DNA from: JAQUGA01 sp964521105
Lineage (GTDB): Bacteria; Bacteroidota; Bacteroidia; Bacteroidales; WCHB1-69
Direction: 5' to 3'
Assembly (NCBI GenBank): GCA_964521105.1
Contig: CAZFPO010000001.1
Coordinates: 36,679-100,678 of the forward strand
Length of the DNA: 64,000 bases
This document shows positions 49,301-57,757 of the stretch, piece by piece (the stretch's first letter is position 1; each line of letters begins with the position of its first letter). Made by a program: the position numbers and the translations under genes. Below the pieces are notes generated by a model. It was not told the origin of the DNA, did no database searches, and saw only the letters and a program-made list of their open reading frames with translations.

Positions 49301-50503
49301 ATGGCAAAAGTATTAATAATCGGAGCCGGTGGCGTTGGTTCAGTAGTAGTTCATAAATGTGCATCCGTTCCCGAAGTGTTCACCGAAATAATGTTGGCAA
49401 GCAGAACAAAAGAAAAATGTGATAAAATTGCACAAAGCATTACGTATCGAAAAATTCAAACTGCAAAATTAGATGCAGATAATGTTCAGGAAACCATAAC
49501 GTTAATACAATCTTATAAACCCGATTTAGTCATTAATGTTGCTTTACCTTATCAGGATTTGCCAATTATGGATGCTTGTTTGGCTACAAAGACAAATTAT
49601 ATGGATACGGCAAACTATGAACCTAAAGATGAAGCTAAATTTGAGTATAGTTGGCAATGGGCATATCAAGAACGTTTTAAAGAAGCGGGTATAATGGCTC
49701 TTTTGGGTTGTGGTTTCGACCCTGGTGTTACAAGTATTTTTACTGCTTATGCAGCAAAACATCAGTTTGATGAAATCCATTATTTAGATATTGTAGATTG
49801 CAATGCAGGAGATCACGGTAAAGCATTTGCTACAAACTTCAATCCCGAAATTAATATTCGCGAAATTACTCAAAATGGACGCTATTTTGAAAATGGGAAA
49901 TGGGTTGAAACTAAACCGCTCGAAATTCACAAACCAATTGCCTACCCAAATATCGGCGATAAAGAATCATACGTTTTGTATCACGAAGAACTTGAATCAC
50001 TAGTTAAAAACTTCCCAACGTTAAAACGTGCTCGTTTTTGGATGACATTTGGTCCGAAATACATTAATGCGTTAAATGTCCTTCAAGAAATTGGTATGAC
50101 AAGCATTAAACCTATTTTATACGAAGGTAAAGAAATTGTGCCTCTTCAATTTTTAAAAGCCGTTTTACCCGAACCATCATCATTAGGCGAAAACTATCAT
50201 GGACAAACTTCCATCGGTTGCCAAATTCGAGGTATAAAAGATGGTAAAGAAAAAACATATTTTATTTGGAACAATTGTCATCACGATGAAGTGTATAAAG
50301 AAATTGGAGCTCAAGCCGTTTCATATACTACAGGTGTTCCGGCTATGATAGGGGCAATGATGATTTTAACCGAAAAATGGAAAGGCACAGGAGTGTTTAA
50401 TGTAGAAGAATTCAATCCTGATCCATTCCTCGAAGTAATGGGAAAATATGGTTTGCCATGGCACGAAGAAATCAATAAAGAATTACCTGTCGAAAAAAAC
50501 TAA
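49301..50503 (+). CDS. Carboxynorspermidine dehydrogenase (saccharopine dehydrogenase family)
   Basis: This enzyme reductively condenses aspartate semialdehyde with putrescine or diaminopropane, giving carboxyspermidine or carboxynorspermidine, in the aspartate-semialdehyde route to polyamines. The N-terminus is a Rossmann fold (KVLIIGAGGVGSVVVHKCAS). Further family features are NVALPYQDLPIMDACL, DTANYEP, ALLGCGFDPGVTSIFTAYAA and SLGENYHGQTSIGCQI. Length (400 residues) and motifs fit the CASDH group, not lysine-forming saccharopine dehydrogenase. The next gene is the matching decarboxylase. Confidence 0.9.
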   Translation: MAKVLIIGAGGVGSVVVHKCASVPEVFTEIMLASRTKEKCDKIAQSITYRKIQTAKLDADNVQETITLIQSYKPDLVINVALPYQDLPIMDACLATKTNYMDTANYEPKDEAKFEYSWQWAYQERFKEAGIMALLGCGFDPGVTSIFTAYAAKHQFDEIHYLDIVDCNAGDHGKAFATNFNPEINIREITQNGRYFENGKWVETKPLEIHKPIAYPNIGDKESYVLYHEELESLVKNFPTLKRARFWMTFGPKYINALNVLQEIGMTSIKPILYEGKEIVPLQFLKAVLPEPSSLGENYHGQTSIGCQIRGIKDGKEKTYFIWNNCHHDEVYKEIGAQAVSYTTGVPAMIGAMMILTEKWKGTGVFNVEEFNPDPFLEVMGKYGLPWHEEINKELPVEKN

Positions 50504-50512
50504 TAATAACCA

Positions 50513-50558
50513 TCATAAAATCATCAACTCAAAAATTATTTGGGTTGATGATTTTATT
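50513..50558 (+). terminator. Hairpin between the two polyamine genes
   Basis: A long stem (ataaaatcatcaac with gttgatgattttat, extended by a G-T pair inside) lies between the CASDH stop and the nspC start. It could be an attenuator or a partial terminator that lowers nspC expression. Confidence 0.6.
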
Positions 50559-50571
50559 AATATTTTGAAAC

Positions 50572-51723
50572 ATGCCTATCGATTACAACGAAATTCCTTC
50601 ACCATGTTTTATTTTAGATGAAACAGCTTTAAAATCAAATTTGCAAATTCTTGACCTTGTCCAACAAGAAGCAGGGGTTAAGATTATTTGTGCACTAAAA
50701 GGATTTGCTTTTTGGCATAGTTTTCCTCTCTTGAAACAATACTTATCGGGTGCAACAGCCAGTTCTCTGAATGAAGCTCGGCTAATATCCGAAGAGATGG
50801 GCATGAATGCTCATACCTATTGCCCAATTTTTTTAGAAGAAGAATTTAAAGATGTTTTAATCTATAGTAGTCATATTACTTTCAATTCTTTCTCTCAATG
50901 GGAGAAATATAAAATGCAAATGATCGAATTTCCTAAAAAAGTGAGTGTTGGTTTGCGTATTAATCCAGAGTATTCCGAAGTAGAAACCAATTTATATAAT
51001 CCGGCTATTGCCGGTTCACGATTAGGAATAACTTTGGATCAATTCGGTAGTAGTTTACCTGAAGGCGTTGAAGGTTTGCATTTTCACACTTTATGTGAAA
51101 ACGATTCGTACGTTTTAGAACGCACTTTAGCGGAAGTTGAAAAACGTTTCGGACATCTTATTAAACAATGCAAATGGTTTAATATGGGTGGTGGACATCA
51201 TATAACACGCGAGGGTTATGATGTTGTGCATTTGGTTAATTTATTACGCTCATTCAAACAGAGATATCCCAATTTAGAAGAGGTTATTCTTGAACCGGGT
51301 GAAGCTGTTGGCTGGCAAACCGGTGTTTTGGTTTCCACAGTTCAGGATATTATTAATGCAAAAGGATTGAATGTAGCGATGCTTGACGTTTCATTTGCGT
51401 GCCATATGCCTGATTGTTTGGAAATGCCCTATAAACCTACTATTATCAATGCTACCGATGCTGTTGAAGGAAAACCTACATATAGAATGGGCGGTTCGTC
51501 ATGTTTAGCGGGCGACTTTATGGGAATGGGCGATTATTCATTTGATGAACCTTTAGAACCTGGTGATAAAATTGTTTTCGACGACATGATTCACTACACT
51601 ATGGTGAAAACCACATTTTTTAACGGTGTAAAACATCCATCAATTGGAATAATAAACGAAGACGGGGAATTTATTCTGTTAAAAGAATTTGGTTATGAAG
51701 ATTATAAAAATAAATTATCGTGA
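50572..51723 (+). CDS. nspC: Carboxynorspermidine decarboxylase
   Basis: NspC removes CO2 from carboxyspermidine or carboxynorspermidine with PLP and gives spermidine or norspermidine. It is a fold-III PLP enzyme like arginine decarboxylase. Visible features: IPSPCFILDETAL at the start, VKIICALKGFAFW with the PLP Lys near residue 43, the GLHFHTLCE segment, WFNMGGGHHIT, ILEPGEAVGW and GGSSCLAGDFMG with the catalytic Cys near residue 310. The 383-residue length is normal. It pairs with the dehydrogenase upstream. Confidence 0.93.
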   Translation: MPIDYNEIPSPCFILDETALKSNLQILDLVQQEAGVKIICALKGFAFWHSFPLLKQYLSGATASSLNEARLISEEMGMNAHTYCPIFLEEEFKDVLIYSSHITFNSFSQWEKYKMQMIEFPKKVSVGLRINPEYSEVETNLYNPAIAGSRLGITLDQFGSSLPEGVEGLHFHTLCENDSYVLERTLAEVEKRFGHLIKQCKWFNMGGGHHITREGYDVVHLVNLLRSFKQRYPNLEEVILEPGEAVGWQTGVLVSTVQDIINAKGLNVAMLDVSFACHMPDCLEMPYKPTIINATDAVEGKPTYRMGGSSCLAGDFMGMGDYSFDEPLEPGDKIVFDDMIHYTMVKTTFFNGVKHPSIGIINEDGEFILLKEFGYEDYKNKLS

Positions 51724-51805
51724 AATATTTTATTATCCGCTACTAAAAACAGTTTATATCAATGTGAATTTTACGATATTCCAGTTTCTATTGCTGATTT
51801 TGGGT

Positions 51806-51849
51806 TAAATAAAAAAACTGCCGAAATAATTCAGCAGTTTTTTTTTGAT
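51806..51849. terminator. Bidirectional terminator between nspC and rplT
   Basis: An A-run, ctgc, a loop region, gcag and a T-run form a terminator-type hairpin at the end of both converging operons. Confidence 0.7.
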
Positions 51850-51901
51850 TTTAAACTATATTGTTACTTACCTTTTTGAATACAAAGATTAAACAGAATT
51901 T

Positions 51902-52246
51902 CTATTTAACTTTTTCAACGATTGCTTTAAAAGCTTCTGGGTTATTCATTGCTAAATCGGCAAGAACCTTACGGTTAAGGTCGATATTTTCTTGATGAAT
52001 TTTACCCATAAAAACTGAATAAGACAAACCGTATTGACGAACACCTGCGTTAATACGAGTAATCCAGAGTGCTCTGAAATTACGTTTCTTGGTTTTACGG
52101 TCGCGGTATGCATACTGTTGACCTTTTTCCCAGGTGTTTTTAGCTACAGTCCAAACGTTTTTACGGCGTCCGAAGTAACCTTTGGTAAGTTTTAGGATTT
52201 TTTTTCTGCGTGCTCTTGACGCAACATGATTTACTGATCTTGGCAT
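51902..52246 (-). CDS. rplT: 50S ribosomal protein L20
   Basis: L20 binds 23S rRNA early in large-subunit assembly and in many bacteria represses the rpmI-rplT mRNA. The 114-residue protein has the basic N-terminal helix (VASRARRKKILKLTKGYFGRR), YAYRDRKTKKRNFRALWITRINA and the end LADLAMNNPEAFKAIVEKV. It is the last gene of the thrS-infC-rpmI-rplT operon. Confidence 0.98.
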   Translation of the reverse strand: MPRSVNHVASRARRKKILKLTKGYFGRRKNVWTVAKNTWEKGQQYAYRDRKTKKRNFRALWITRINAGVRQYGLSYSVFMGKIHQENIDLNRKVLADLAMNNPEAFKAIVEKVK

Positions 52247-52333
52247 AATTTATTCTCCATTTTTCTATTTTTTACTTCAGCGTTCCGCATTGGAAACTTA
52301 AAGGCTGTAAGTAAGGGTTAATGACTCCGATGA

Positions 52334-52528
52334 TTAAATGTTAAGCATTAGTTTTACTTTTTTCATATCTGCTGGATCAACAATTGTTGAATAACCTAAG
52401 TTACGTTTACGTTTGTTTGATTTTTTAGTCAAGATATGACTATGGTAAGCGTGCTTACGCTTAACTTTACCTGTTCCTGTGAACGAAAAGCGTTTTTTCG
52501 CTGCGGATTTGGTTTTTACTTTTGGCAT
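52334..52528 (-). CDS. rpmI: 50S ribosomal protein L35
   Basis: L35 is a small basic protein of the large subunit. The 64-residue product starts PKVKTKSAAKKRFSFTGTGK and contains HAYHSHILTKKSNKRKRNLG, and is colinear with the family. Its place between infC and rplT is standard. The 87-base space before rplT is longer than usual and could hold a control structure. Confidence 0.98.
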   Translation of the reverse strand: MPKVKTKSAAKKRFSFTGTGKVKRKHAYHSHILTKKSNKRKRNLGYSTIVDPADMKKVKLMLNI

Positions 52529-52582
52529 TTTACTGACTGTTTTTAGTTAATTTAATGATAGTTTAAAATCAATATTTTTATA

Positions 52583-53143
52583 TTATTTTTTCGAAGGAGT
52601 AAGAATCATAATCATTCGTTTCCCTTCGAGTTTTGGCATTTGTTCGGGTTTGCCGTATTCGATACATGCTTCGGCAAATTTTAGAAGTATTATTTCACCT
52701 TGGTCTTTATAAACAATTGAACGACCTTTGAAGAATACATCTACTTTAATTTTATTTCCATCTTTTAAAAAGTTTATGGCATGATTTACTTTAAAATTAA
52801 AATCATGGTCATCGGTATTAGGACCGAGGCGAATTTCTTTAACCACAATTTTTGCAGCTTTTGATTTCATCTCTTTTTGTTTCTTTTTTTGTTCGTAAAG
52901 AAACTTTTGATAATCCATTATTTTACAAACGGGTGGATTAGCGGTGGGTGAAATTTCAACTAAATCGAGGTCTAAATTATTTGCCATGTCCAAGGCATCG
53001 CGTAAATTTACAATACCTGGTTCGATGTTATCTCCAACTATTCGGATAACTGGAGTTGTAATAAACTCGTTAATTCTGTGGGCAGCTTCTTTCTTGCTGG
53101 GAAAGTTTCGGTGCGTACCCGGTTTTCTAATTAATGCTGCTAT
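52583..53143 (-). CDS. infC: Translation initiation factor IF-3 (start at non-standard codon ATA)
   Basis: IF-3 binds the 30S subunit, checks start codons and prevents subunit joining. No ATG, GTG or TTG precedes the conserved N-terminal domain. The frame is open from the stop codon at 53162, and HRINEFITTPVIRIVGDNIEPG and LDLVEISPTANPPVCKI are present. The best start is ATA at 53141-53143: a strong ribosome binding site, gaaaggag, lies 8 bases before it. Non-standard infC starts (AUU, AUC, AUA) are a known self-control device, since IF-3 rejects such codons. The ATA start predicts 186 residues. A TTG at 52993 would cut off the N-terminal domain and is rejected. Confidence 0.93.
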   Translation of the reverse strand: MAALIRKPGTHRNFPSKKEAAHRINEFITTPVIRIVGDNIEPGIVNLRDALDMANNLDLDLVEISPTANPPVCKIMDYQKFLYEQKKKQKEMKSKAAKIVVKEIRLGPNTDDHDFNFKVNHAINFLKDGNKIKVDVFFKGRSIVYKDQGEIILLKFAEACIEYGKPEQMPKLEGKRMIMILTPSKK

Positions 53144-53176
53144 GACTAAATCTCCTTTCTTTTAATGAATACTATG

Positions 53177-55120
53177 TTAATTGTTATCTGAAAGCAATGC
53201 TGCTATTTCGTTATTTATTTTGGTGGCAAATTCCTCCACAGTCATTGTGCCTATGTCTCCATCACCTTGTTTTCGAACTGAAATTGAATTTTCCAATTCT
53301 TCCTTTTCTCCAACAATAATCATAAATGGAATTTTCTTCATTTCGGCATCTCTAATTTTTCTTCCTGCTTTTTCATTTCGTTCATCAATTGTAGCTCGGA
53401 TATCAAATTTGCGGAGCAAATGTAAGACTTTTTGTGCATAATCCGAATATTTTTCGCTAATAGGTAAAATTATTACTTGTTCGGGAGTTAACCAAAGAGG
53501 GAATTTACCAGCCGTATGTTCAATTAAAACAGCTACAAAGCGTTCCATAGAGCCAAATGGTGCTCGGTGAATCATAATTGGGCGATGTTTTTGATTGTCA
53601 TTTCCTGTATATTCTAAATCGAATCGTTCCGGTAAATTATAATCTACCTGAATGGTTCCTAACTGCCATTTTCGTCCAATAGCATCTTTCACCATAAAGT
53701 CGAGTTTAGGACCATAGAAAGCTGCTTCACCTTCTACCACAATTGTTTTTAAACCTTTTTCGTTTGCCGCTTGAATAATAGCACTTTCCGATTTTTCCCA
53801 ATTCTCATCAGAGCCAATGTACTTTTCTTTATTATTTGGATCGCGAAGCGAAATTTGCGTAATAAAATCTTTGAAATCTAAGGTTTTAAAAATGTATAAA
53901 ACGATGTCAATTACTTTTTTAAATTCATCGAGCAATTGGTCGGGGCGACAGAAAATATGAGCATCATCTTGAGTAAACCCACGTACTCTTGTTAATCCGT
54001 GTAATTCACCACTTTGTTCATAACGATATACCGTTCCAAATTCGGCTAAACGAATAGGTAAGTCTTTATATGAGCGTGGTTTTGAAGAATAAATTTCGCA
54101 ATGATGAGGACAATTCATGGGTTTTAAAAAGAATTCTTCTCCTTCAACAGGAGTTGTAATGGGCTGAAATGAATCTTTACCGTATTTTTGATAATGTCCA
54201 GAAGTTTTATATAATTCTACGTTACCAATATGAGGACAAATTACTTGTTCGTAGCCATATTCTTTTTGAACTTTCTTTAAAAAGTTTTCTAAGCGTTCGC
54301 GAAGGGCTGCCCCTTTGGGTAACCATAACGGTAATCCTGAGCCAACTTTTTGCGAAAATGTAAATAGTTCAAGTTCTTTTCCTAATTTCCGATGGTCGCG
54401 TTTTTTGGCTTCTTCAAGCATTATTAAATAATCGTCTAACTCTTTCTTTTTTGGAAATGTAATTCCATAAACACGGGTAAGTTGTTTGCGTTTTTCATCA
54501 CCACGCCAGTAAGCACCAGCTATCGCTGTAAGTTTTATGGCTTTAATAAATGATGTATCGGGCAAATGTGGTCCGCGACATAAATCAATAAAATCACCGG
54601 TTTGATAAAATGAAATAGTTCCATCTTCGAGTTCATTTATAAGCTCGAGTTTATACTCATCATTTTTCTTTGTGAAATAGTCAATAGCTTCTTGTTTTGT
54701 TACTTGTTTGTAATTAAACGTTAGTTTTTGCGAAGCTAATTCCGACATTTTCTTTTCAATCTTTTCTAAATCATCGTTGGTTAACGTATGTTCAAGAAAA
54801 TCAATGTCATAATAAAAACCATTTTCAATGTCTGGACCTATTCCAAATTTTACACCCGGAAACAATTGTTCAATAGCAGATGCCATTAAGTGTGCAGAAG
54901 AATGCCACATGGTAGCTTTTCCTTCAATATCATTCCATGTATATATTTTGATATGGGCATCTTCATTAATTGGTTTAAGCAAATCTTGAGTATTACCATT
55001 AACCCCTATTGCTAATGAGTTTCGTGCTAATCCTTCGCTTATCGACATGGCAATGTCCATTCCTGTAACACCTTTGGTTAATTGTTTTGTAGAATTATCG
55101 GGCAATGTTATTGTAATCAT
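53177..55120 (-). CDS. thrS: Threonine-tRNA ligase
   Basis: ThrRS charges tRNA-Thr. The 647-residue protein has the N-terminal TGS domain (MITITLPDNSTKQL), the editing domain (HSSAHLMASAIEQLFP, then the C-rich GDFIDLCRGPHLPDT), the class II catalytic domain with zinc ligands (KPMNCPHHCEIY, RYEQSGELHGLTRVRGFTQDDAH and RAPFGSMERFVAVLIEHTAG) and a C-terminal anticodon-binding domain (VIILPISEKYSDYAQKV). Length and order are normal. It heads the operon thrS-infC-rpmI-rplT. Confidence 0.98.
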   Translation of the reverse strand: MITITLPDNSTKQLTKGVTGMDIAMSISEGLARNSLAIGVNGNTQDLLKPINEDAHIKIYTWNDIEGKATMWHSSAHLMASAIEQLFPGVKFGIGPDIENGFYYDIDFLEHTLTNDDLEKIEKKMSELASQKLTFNYKQVTKQEAIDYFTKKNDEYKLELINELEDGTISFYQTGDFIDLCRGPHLPDTSFIKAIKLTAIAGAYWRGDEKRKQLTRVYGITFPKKKELDDYLIMLEEAKKRDHRKLGKELELFTFSQKVGSGLPLWLPKGAALRERLENFLKKVQKEYGYEQVICPHIGNVELYKTSGHYQKYGKDSFQPITTPVEGEEFFLKPMNCPHHCEIYSSKPRSYKDLPIRLAEFGTVYRYEQSGELHGLTRVRGFTQDDAHIFCRPDQLLDEFKKVIDIVLYIFKTLDFKDFITQISLRDPNNKEKYIGSDENWEKSESAIIQAANEKGLKTIVVEGEAAFYGPKLDFMVKDAIGRKWQLGTIQVDYNLPERFDLEYTGNDNQKHRPIMIHRAPFGSMERFVAVLIEHTAGKFPLWLTPEQVIILPISEKYSDYAQKVLHLLRKFDIRATIDERNEKAGRKIRDAEMKKIPFMIIVGEKEELENSISVRKQGDGDIGTMTVEEFATKINNEIAALLSDNN

Positions 55121-55145
55121 ACTATATTATTTGTAAAAAGAGATG

Positions 55146-55153
55146 CAAAAGTA
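55146..55153 (-). promoter_or_regulatory. Promoter -7 element of the thrS operon
   Basis: On the minus strand this is TACTTTTG, a TAnnTTTG match, 25 bases before the thrS start codon. No clear -33 box is visible. Confidence 0.5.
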
Positions 55154-55267
55154 CATTTTTTTTTAATATGTTTAGTTATTTATTTTACTTTAGTGGCTCT
55201 AAATTGATGTTTTTTGTTGATTTTTTTGCAATAATTTTTTTAGAAAAAAAATAATTTATTTAAAAAG

Positions 55268-55298
55268 TTTGGATTAGAAAAAAAAACTTGTAACTTTG
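55268..55298 (+). promoter_or_regulatory. Promoter of rpsT
   Basis: TTTG (55268-55271) and TAACTTTG (55291-55298), 19 bases apart, match the Bacteroidota promoter. The -7 box sequence is the same as for rplM. Confidence 0.8.
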
Positions 55299-55347
55299 CA
55301 CTCCCAAAATTGAGATAAAAAGATTAAAAATAAAATAAATAGACAAG

Positions 55348-55599
55348 ATGGCTAATCATAAATCAGCAATCAAACGTATCAGAGCAAACGATAAAAAACG
55401 TGATGAAAACCGCTATTATGCTAAAACAATGCGAAATGCATTAAAAAAAATACGTTCTACTAACGAAAAAGAAGAAGCAAAAGCTCAATTACCTAAAATG
55501 ACTTCTTTAATTGACAAATTGGCTAAAAAACGTATTATTCACAAAAATAAAGCATCAAACCTTAAATCGGGTTTAATGAAAAAAATAAACAAACTGTAA
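55348..55599 (+). CDS. rpsT: 30S ribosomal protein S20
   Basis: S20 binds 16S rRNA at the bottom of the small subunit. The 83-residue helical, very basic protein begins ANHKSAIKRIRANDKKRDEN and contains KMTSLIDKLAKKRIIHKNKASNLKSGL, with the family's typical HKNKA region. It has its own promoter and terminator. Confidence 0.97.
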   Translation: MANHKSAIKRIRANDKKRDENRYYAKTMRNALKKIRSTNEKEEAKAQLPKMTSLIDKLAKKRIIHKNKASNLKSGLMKKINKL

Positions 55600-55616
55600 T
55601 TGTTTGTTCACCAATT

Positions 55617-55656
55617 CAAGCCTTCTCGCTTATATCGGGAAGGCTTTTTATTTTTA
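55617..55656 (+). terminator. Terminator after rpsT
   Basis: Stem aagccttc (55618-55625) with gaaggctt (55639-55646), extended inside by a G-T pair, followed by a T-rich run, 18 bases after the stop. Confidence 0.8.
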
Positions 55657-55660
55657 AATA

Positions 55661-56353
55661 ATGAGCCTCGAAAATAGAGATACACTATTTGAACTTTATC
55701 AAACCTTAGGATTTGATTACAAAGAAATAAAAGAAGTAACTTTTGGTTCTGTTTATAATTTTGTTTCTCATCAAAAGCATCAATTCGGAGTTGCGTCAAC
55801 ACTAAATTTTCCAATTTCAGAAATTCCTAAAAAAATCAATTTTGATGATATTTCTCATCGTTCGTTACTTTTAGCATATTATAATTCCATTTTTAATGCC
55901 GAGTCTGATTTTAAAATTTCAACCGATTTAATTAAGGAAATGAAATTGAAAACAACTGAAAACGTTACAATGATTGGTTTTTTTCGACCGATAGTTCCTT
56001 GTTTTAAAAAAGCAGGAATTAATCCTGTTATTTTTGATGATTTTTACACTTTTCCTGAAGTGACAGAAAGTTCAAAAAAAGCTGAGCAGCTATACAAATC
56101 AGATGTATTAATTATTACCGCTACCTCCATCATTAATAATACTCTTTGCGAAGAAATTAGTCTTTTAAATTCAAAAGCAAGAATTTATATTTTAGGACCA
56201 TCAGCTTTAATGATGCCTTATTTTAAAGATGAATTTGGTGTTGAACGTATTTTTGGGTCTATTATTATCGATAGTGAAGGAGTGAAGCAAAGCATTATCG
56301 CAGGGGGAGGAACTCCCTCGTTTTCAAAGTTTGTGAAAAAAGTTGTGTTTTGA
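55661..56353 (+). CDS. DUF364/DUF4213-type protein, Rossmann-like, role unknown
   Basis: The 230-residue protein has an N-terminal DUF4213-like part and a C-terminal DUF364-like domain, described as a putative heavy-metal chelation domain. Telling features are MIGFFRPIVPCFKKAGINP, SDVLIITATSIINNTLCEE and YILGPSALMMPYFKDEFGVERIFGSIII. These proteins usually occur with metal or cobalamin transporters; here the neighbours are rpsT and an LptF/G permease. The frame begins only 61 bases after rpsT, across the terminator, and has no clear promoter of its own. It lacks a signal peptide and should be cytoplasmic. Confidence 0.75.
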   Translation: MSLENRDTLFELYQTLGFDYKEIKEVTFGSVYNFVSHQKHQFGVASTLNFPISEIPKKINFDDISHRSLLLAYYNSIFNAESDFKISTDLIKEMKLKTTENVTMIGFFRPIVPCFKKAGINPVIFDDFYTFPEVTESSKKAEQLYKSDVLIITATSIINNTLCEEISLLNSKARIYILGPSALMMPYFKDEFGVERIFGSIIIDSEGVKQSIIAGGGTPSFSKFVKKVVF

Positions 56354-56641
56354 TTTTTTGACATTGTTGCTGATTTTTCAATAGTTTTAATTCGAAAAAA
56401 TAGTATCACTATGTACCTCAGAGTACACACAGAGTTGCACGGTGTTTTTAATTTTCCACTGTGAAAAACAGTGCCTGCCAAAGACAGATAAACTGTTGCG
56501 AAGCAATTTGTACAACACTGTGTAACTCTTACAAAATGAGGGAAAAAATTACCAGTTGTGACCAGATTCGATAAGGTTCTGTAATATGTTCAGCGATTTG
56601 GTGTGAATCAAAATTTGTTAACACAAATGAATAGAAGAAAT
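56354..56641. other. Intergenic stretch without gene
   Basis: About 290 bases between two converging genes. It holds a short motif, ctgccaaagacag (56476 region), that resembles one unit of the tandem array at 34608. Otherwise nothing stands out. Confidence 0.4.
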
Positions 56642-57742
56642 TTATTTTGGAGCGATACGCGACAAATATATCCCGATGCCTAAGTATAGTACGTTAGGAA
56701 TCCAAACCGCTATAAATGGTGAGAGATTTCCATAGGTGGCGAAAACGGTGGTAATTTGCATAAAAAGTATATACGAGAAACTGATAAGCAACCCAACTAA
56801 AATATGAGCACCCATTCCTCGCCTTGTTTTTCTGCCGGCAACCGATAACCCAATTATAGTTAATATAACAGTTGCAAATGGATAAGAAATTCGTTTGTGT
56901 TTTTCAACTTCATAAAATTTTACATTTTCAGAACCTTTTGAATACTCTTTTTTAATATGCTCTCGAATTTGCCAATAGTTCATCGTTTCCATCACATCGC
57001 GAATAATGACTAAATCAGCAGGTACTAAGTTTAATGTAGTATCCATTTTGATGCCTGTTTCAATAAATTCATCCATTCCCAAAGCGTATCTTTTTACATA
57101 GTTGTTAAATGTCCACCTACTGCTGGTGCTATCCCATTGAAGTGACTGAGCTGCAATTTTATAGTTCATTTCGTTAAAAGACATTTTTTCGTATGTAAAA
57201 TTATATCCCGTTTGGTTATCATTATCCCATTGTTCAACATAAACAAAAGTATCGGGTCCAATTTTAATATGAATATCTCTGTCTTTACTTTTAATTCGCT
57301 TACTAATATAAGTGTCTTTAAAATCGAGCATTTTTTGATTCGTGTAAGGGATTAAAAAATTTGAGAGATAGAAAGACATCCCCGCCAGAAAAATTGAGGC
57401 TACTATATAGGGAACTAGTAGTCTTCGATAGCTAATTCCACTTCCTAAAATAGCAATTATTTCGCTATCTCCCGCCATTTTTGAAGTGAAAAAAATGACC
57501 GCAATAAATGTAAATAATGGGCTAAATAAATTTACAAAATAGGGTATAAAATTCAAATAATATTCAAATAAAATAGCTGATAATGGTGCTTTTTTATCAA
57601 TAAAATCTTGAATATTTTCCGATACATCAAAAATAATAACTATAATAATAAGCAGGGTTATTGCATAAAAGAAGGTGCTAAGAAACTTCTTTATTATGTA
57701 TAAATCTATAAGTTTTATTTTGATTGGAATCTTCATTTTCAT
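56642..57742 (-). CDS. LptF/LptG-family permease
   Basis: This is a membrane protein of the LPS export permease family (LptF/LptG), which with LptB moves lipopolysaccharide from the inner membrane to the LptC-LptA bridge. N-terminal spans (FLSTFFYAITLLIIIVIIFD, YFVNLFSPLFTFIAVIFFTS, LLVPYIVASIFLAGMSFYLS) precede a periplasmic beta-jellyroll part (DRDIHIKIGPDTFVYVEQWDN), and C-terminal spans (YPFATVILTIIGLSVAG, HILVGLLISFSYILFMQ) follow. The RKTRRGMGAH loop is typical. It lies 15 bases after tgt on the same strand, so they are cotranscribed. Confidence 0.9.
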   Translation of the reverse strand: MKMKIPIKIKLIDLYIIKKFLSTFFYAITLLIIIVIIFDVSENIQDFIDKKAPLSAILFEYYLNFIPYFVNLFSPLFTFIAVIFFTSKMAGDSEIIAILGSGISYRRLLVPYIVASIFLAGMSFYLSNFLIPYTNQKMLDFKDTYISKRIKSKDRDIHIKIGPDTFVYVEQWDNDNQTGYNFTYEKMSFNEMNYKIAAQSLQWDSTSSRWTFNNYVKRYALGMDEFIETGIKMDTTLNLVPADLVIIRDVMETMNYWQIREHIKKEYSKGSENVKFYEVEKHKRISYPFATVILTIIGLSVAGRKTRRGMGAHILVGLLISFSYILFMQITTVFATYGNLSPFIAVWIPNVLYLGIGIYLSRIAPK

Positions 57743-57757
57743 TATTCAATGGAAACG

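Noticed and set aside
52583..52993. infC starting at TTG 52993
   Set aside because: It would delete the conserved HRINEF and GDNIEPG segments although the frame is open upstream and a strong ribosome binding site precedes 53143.
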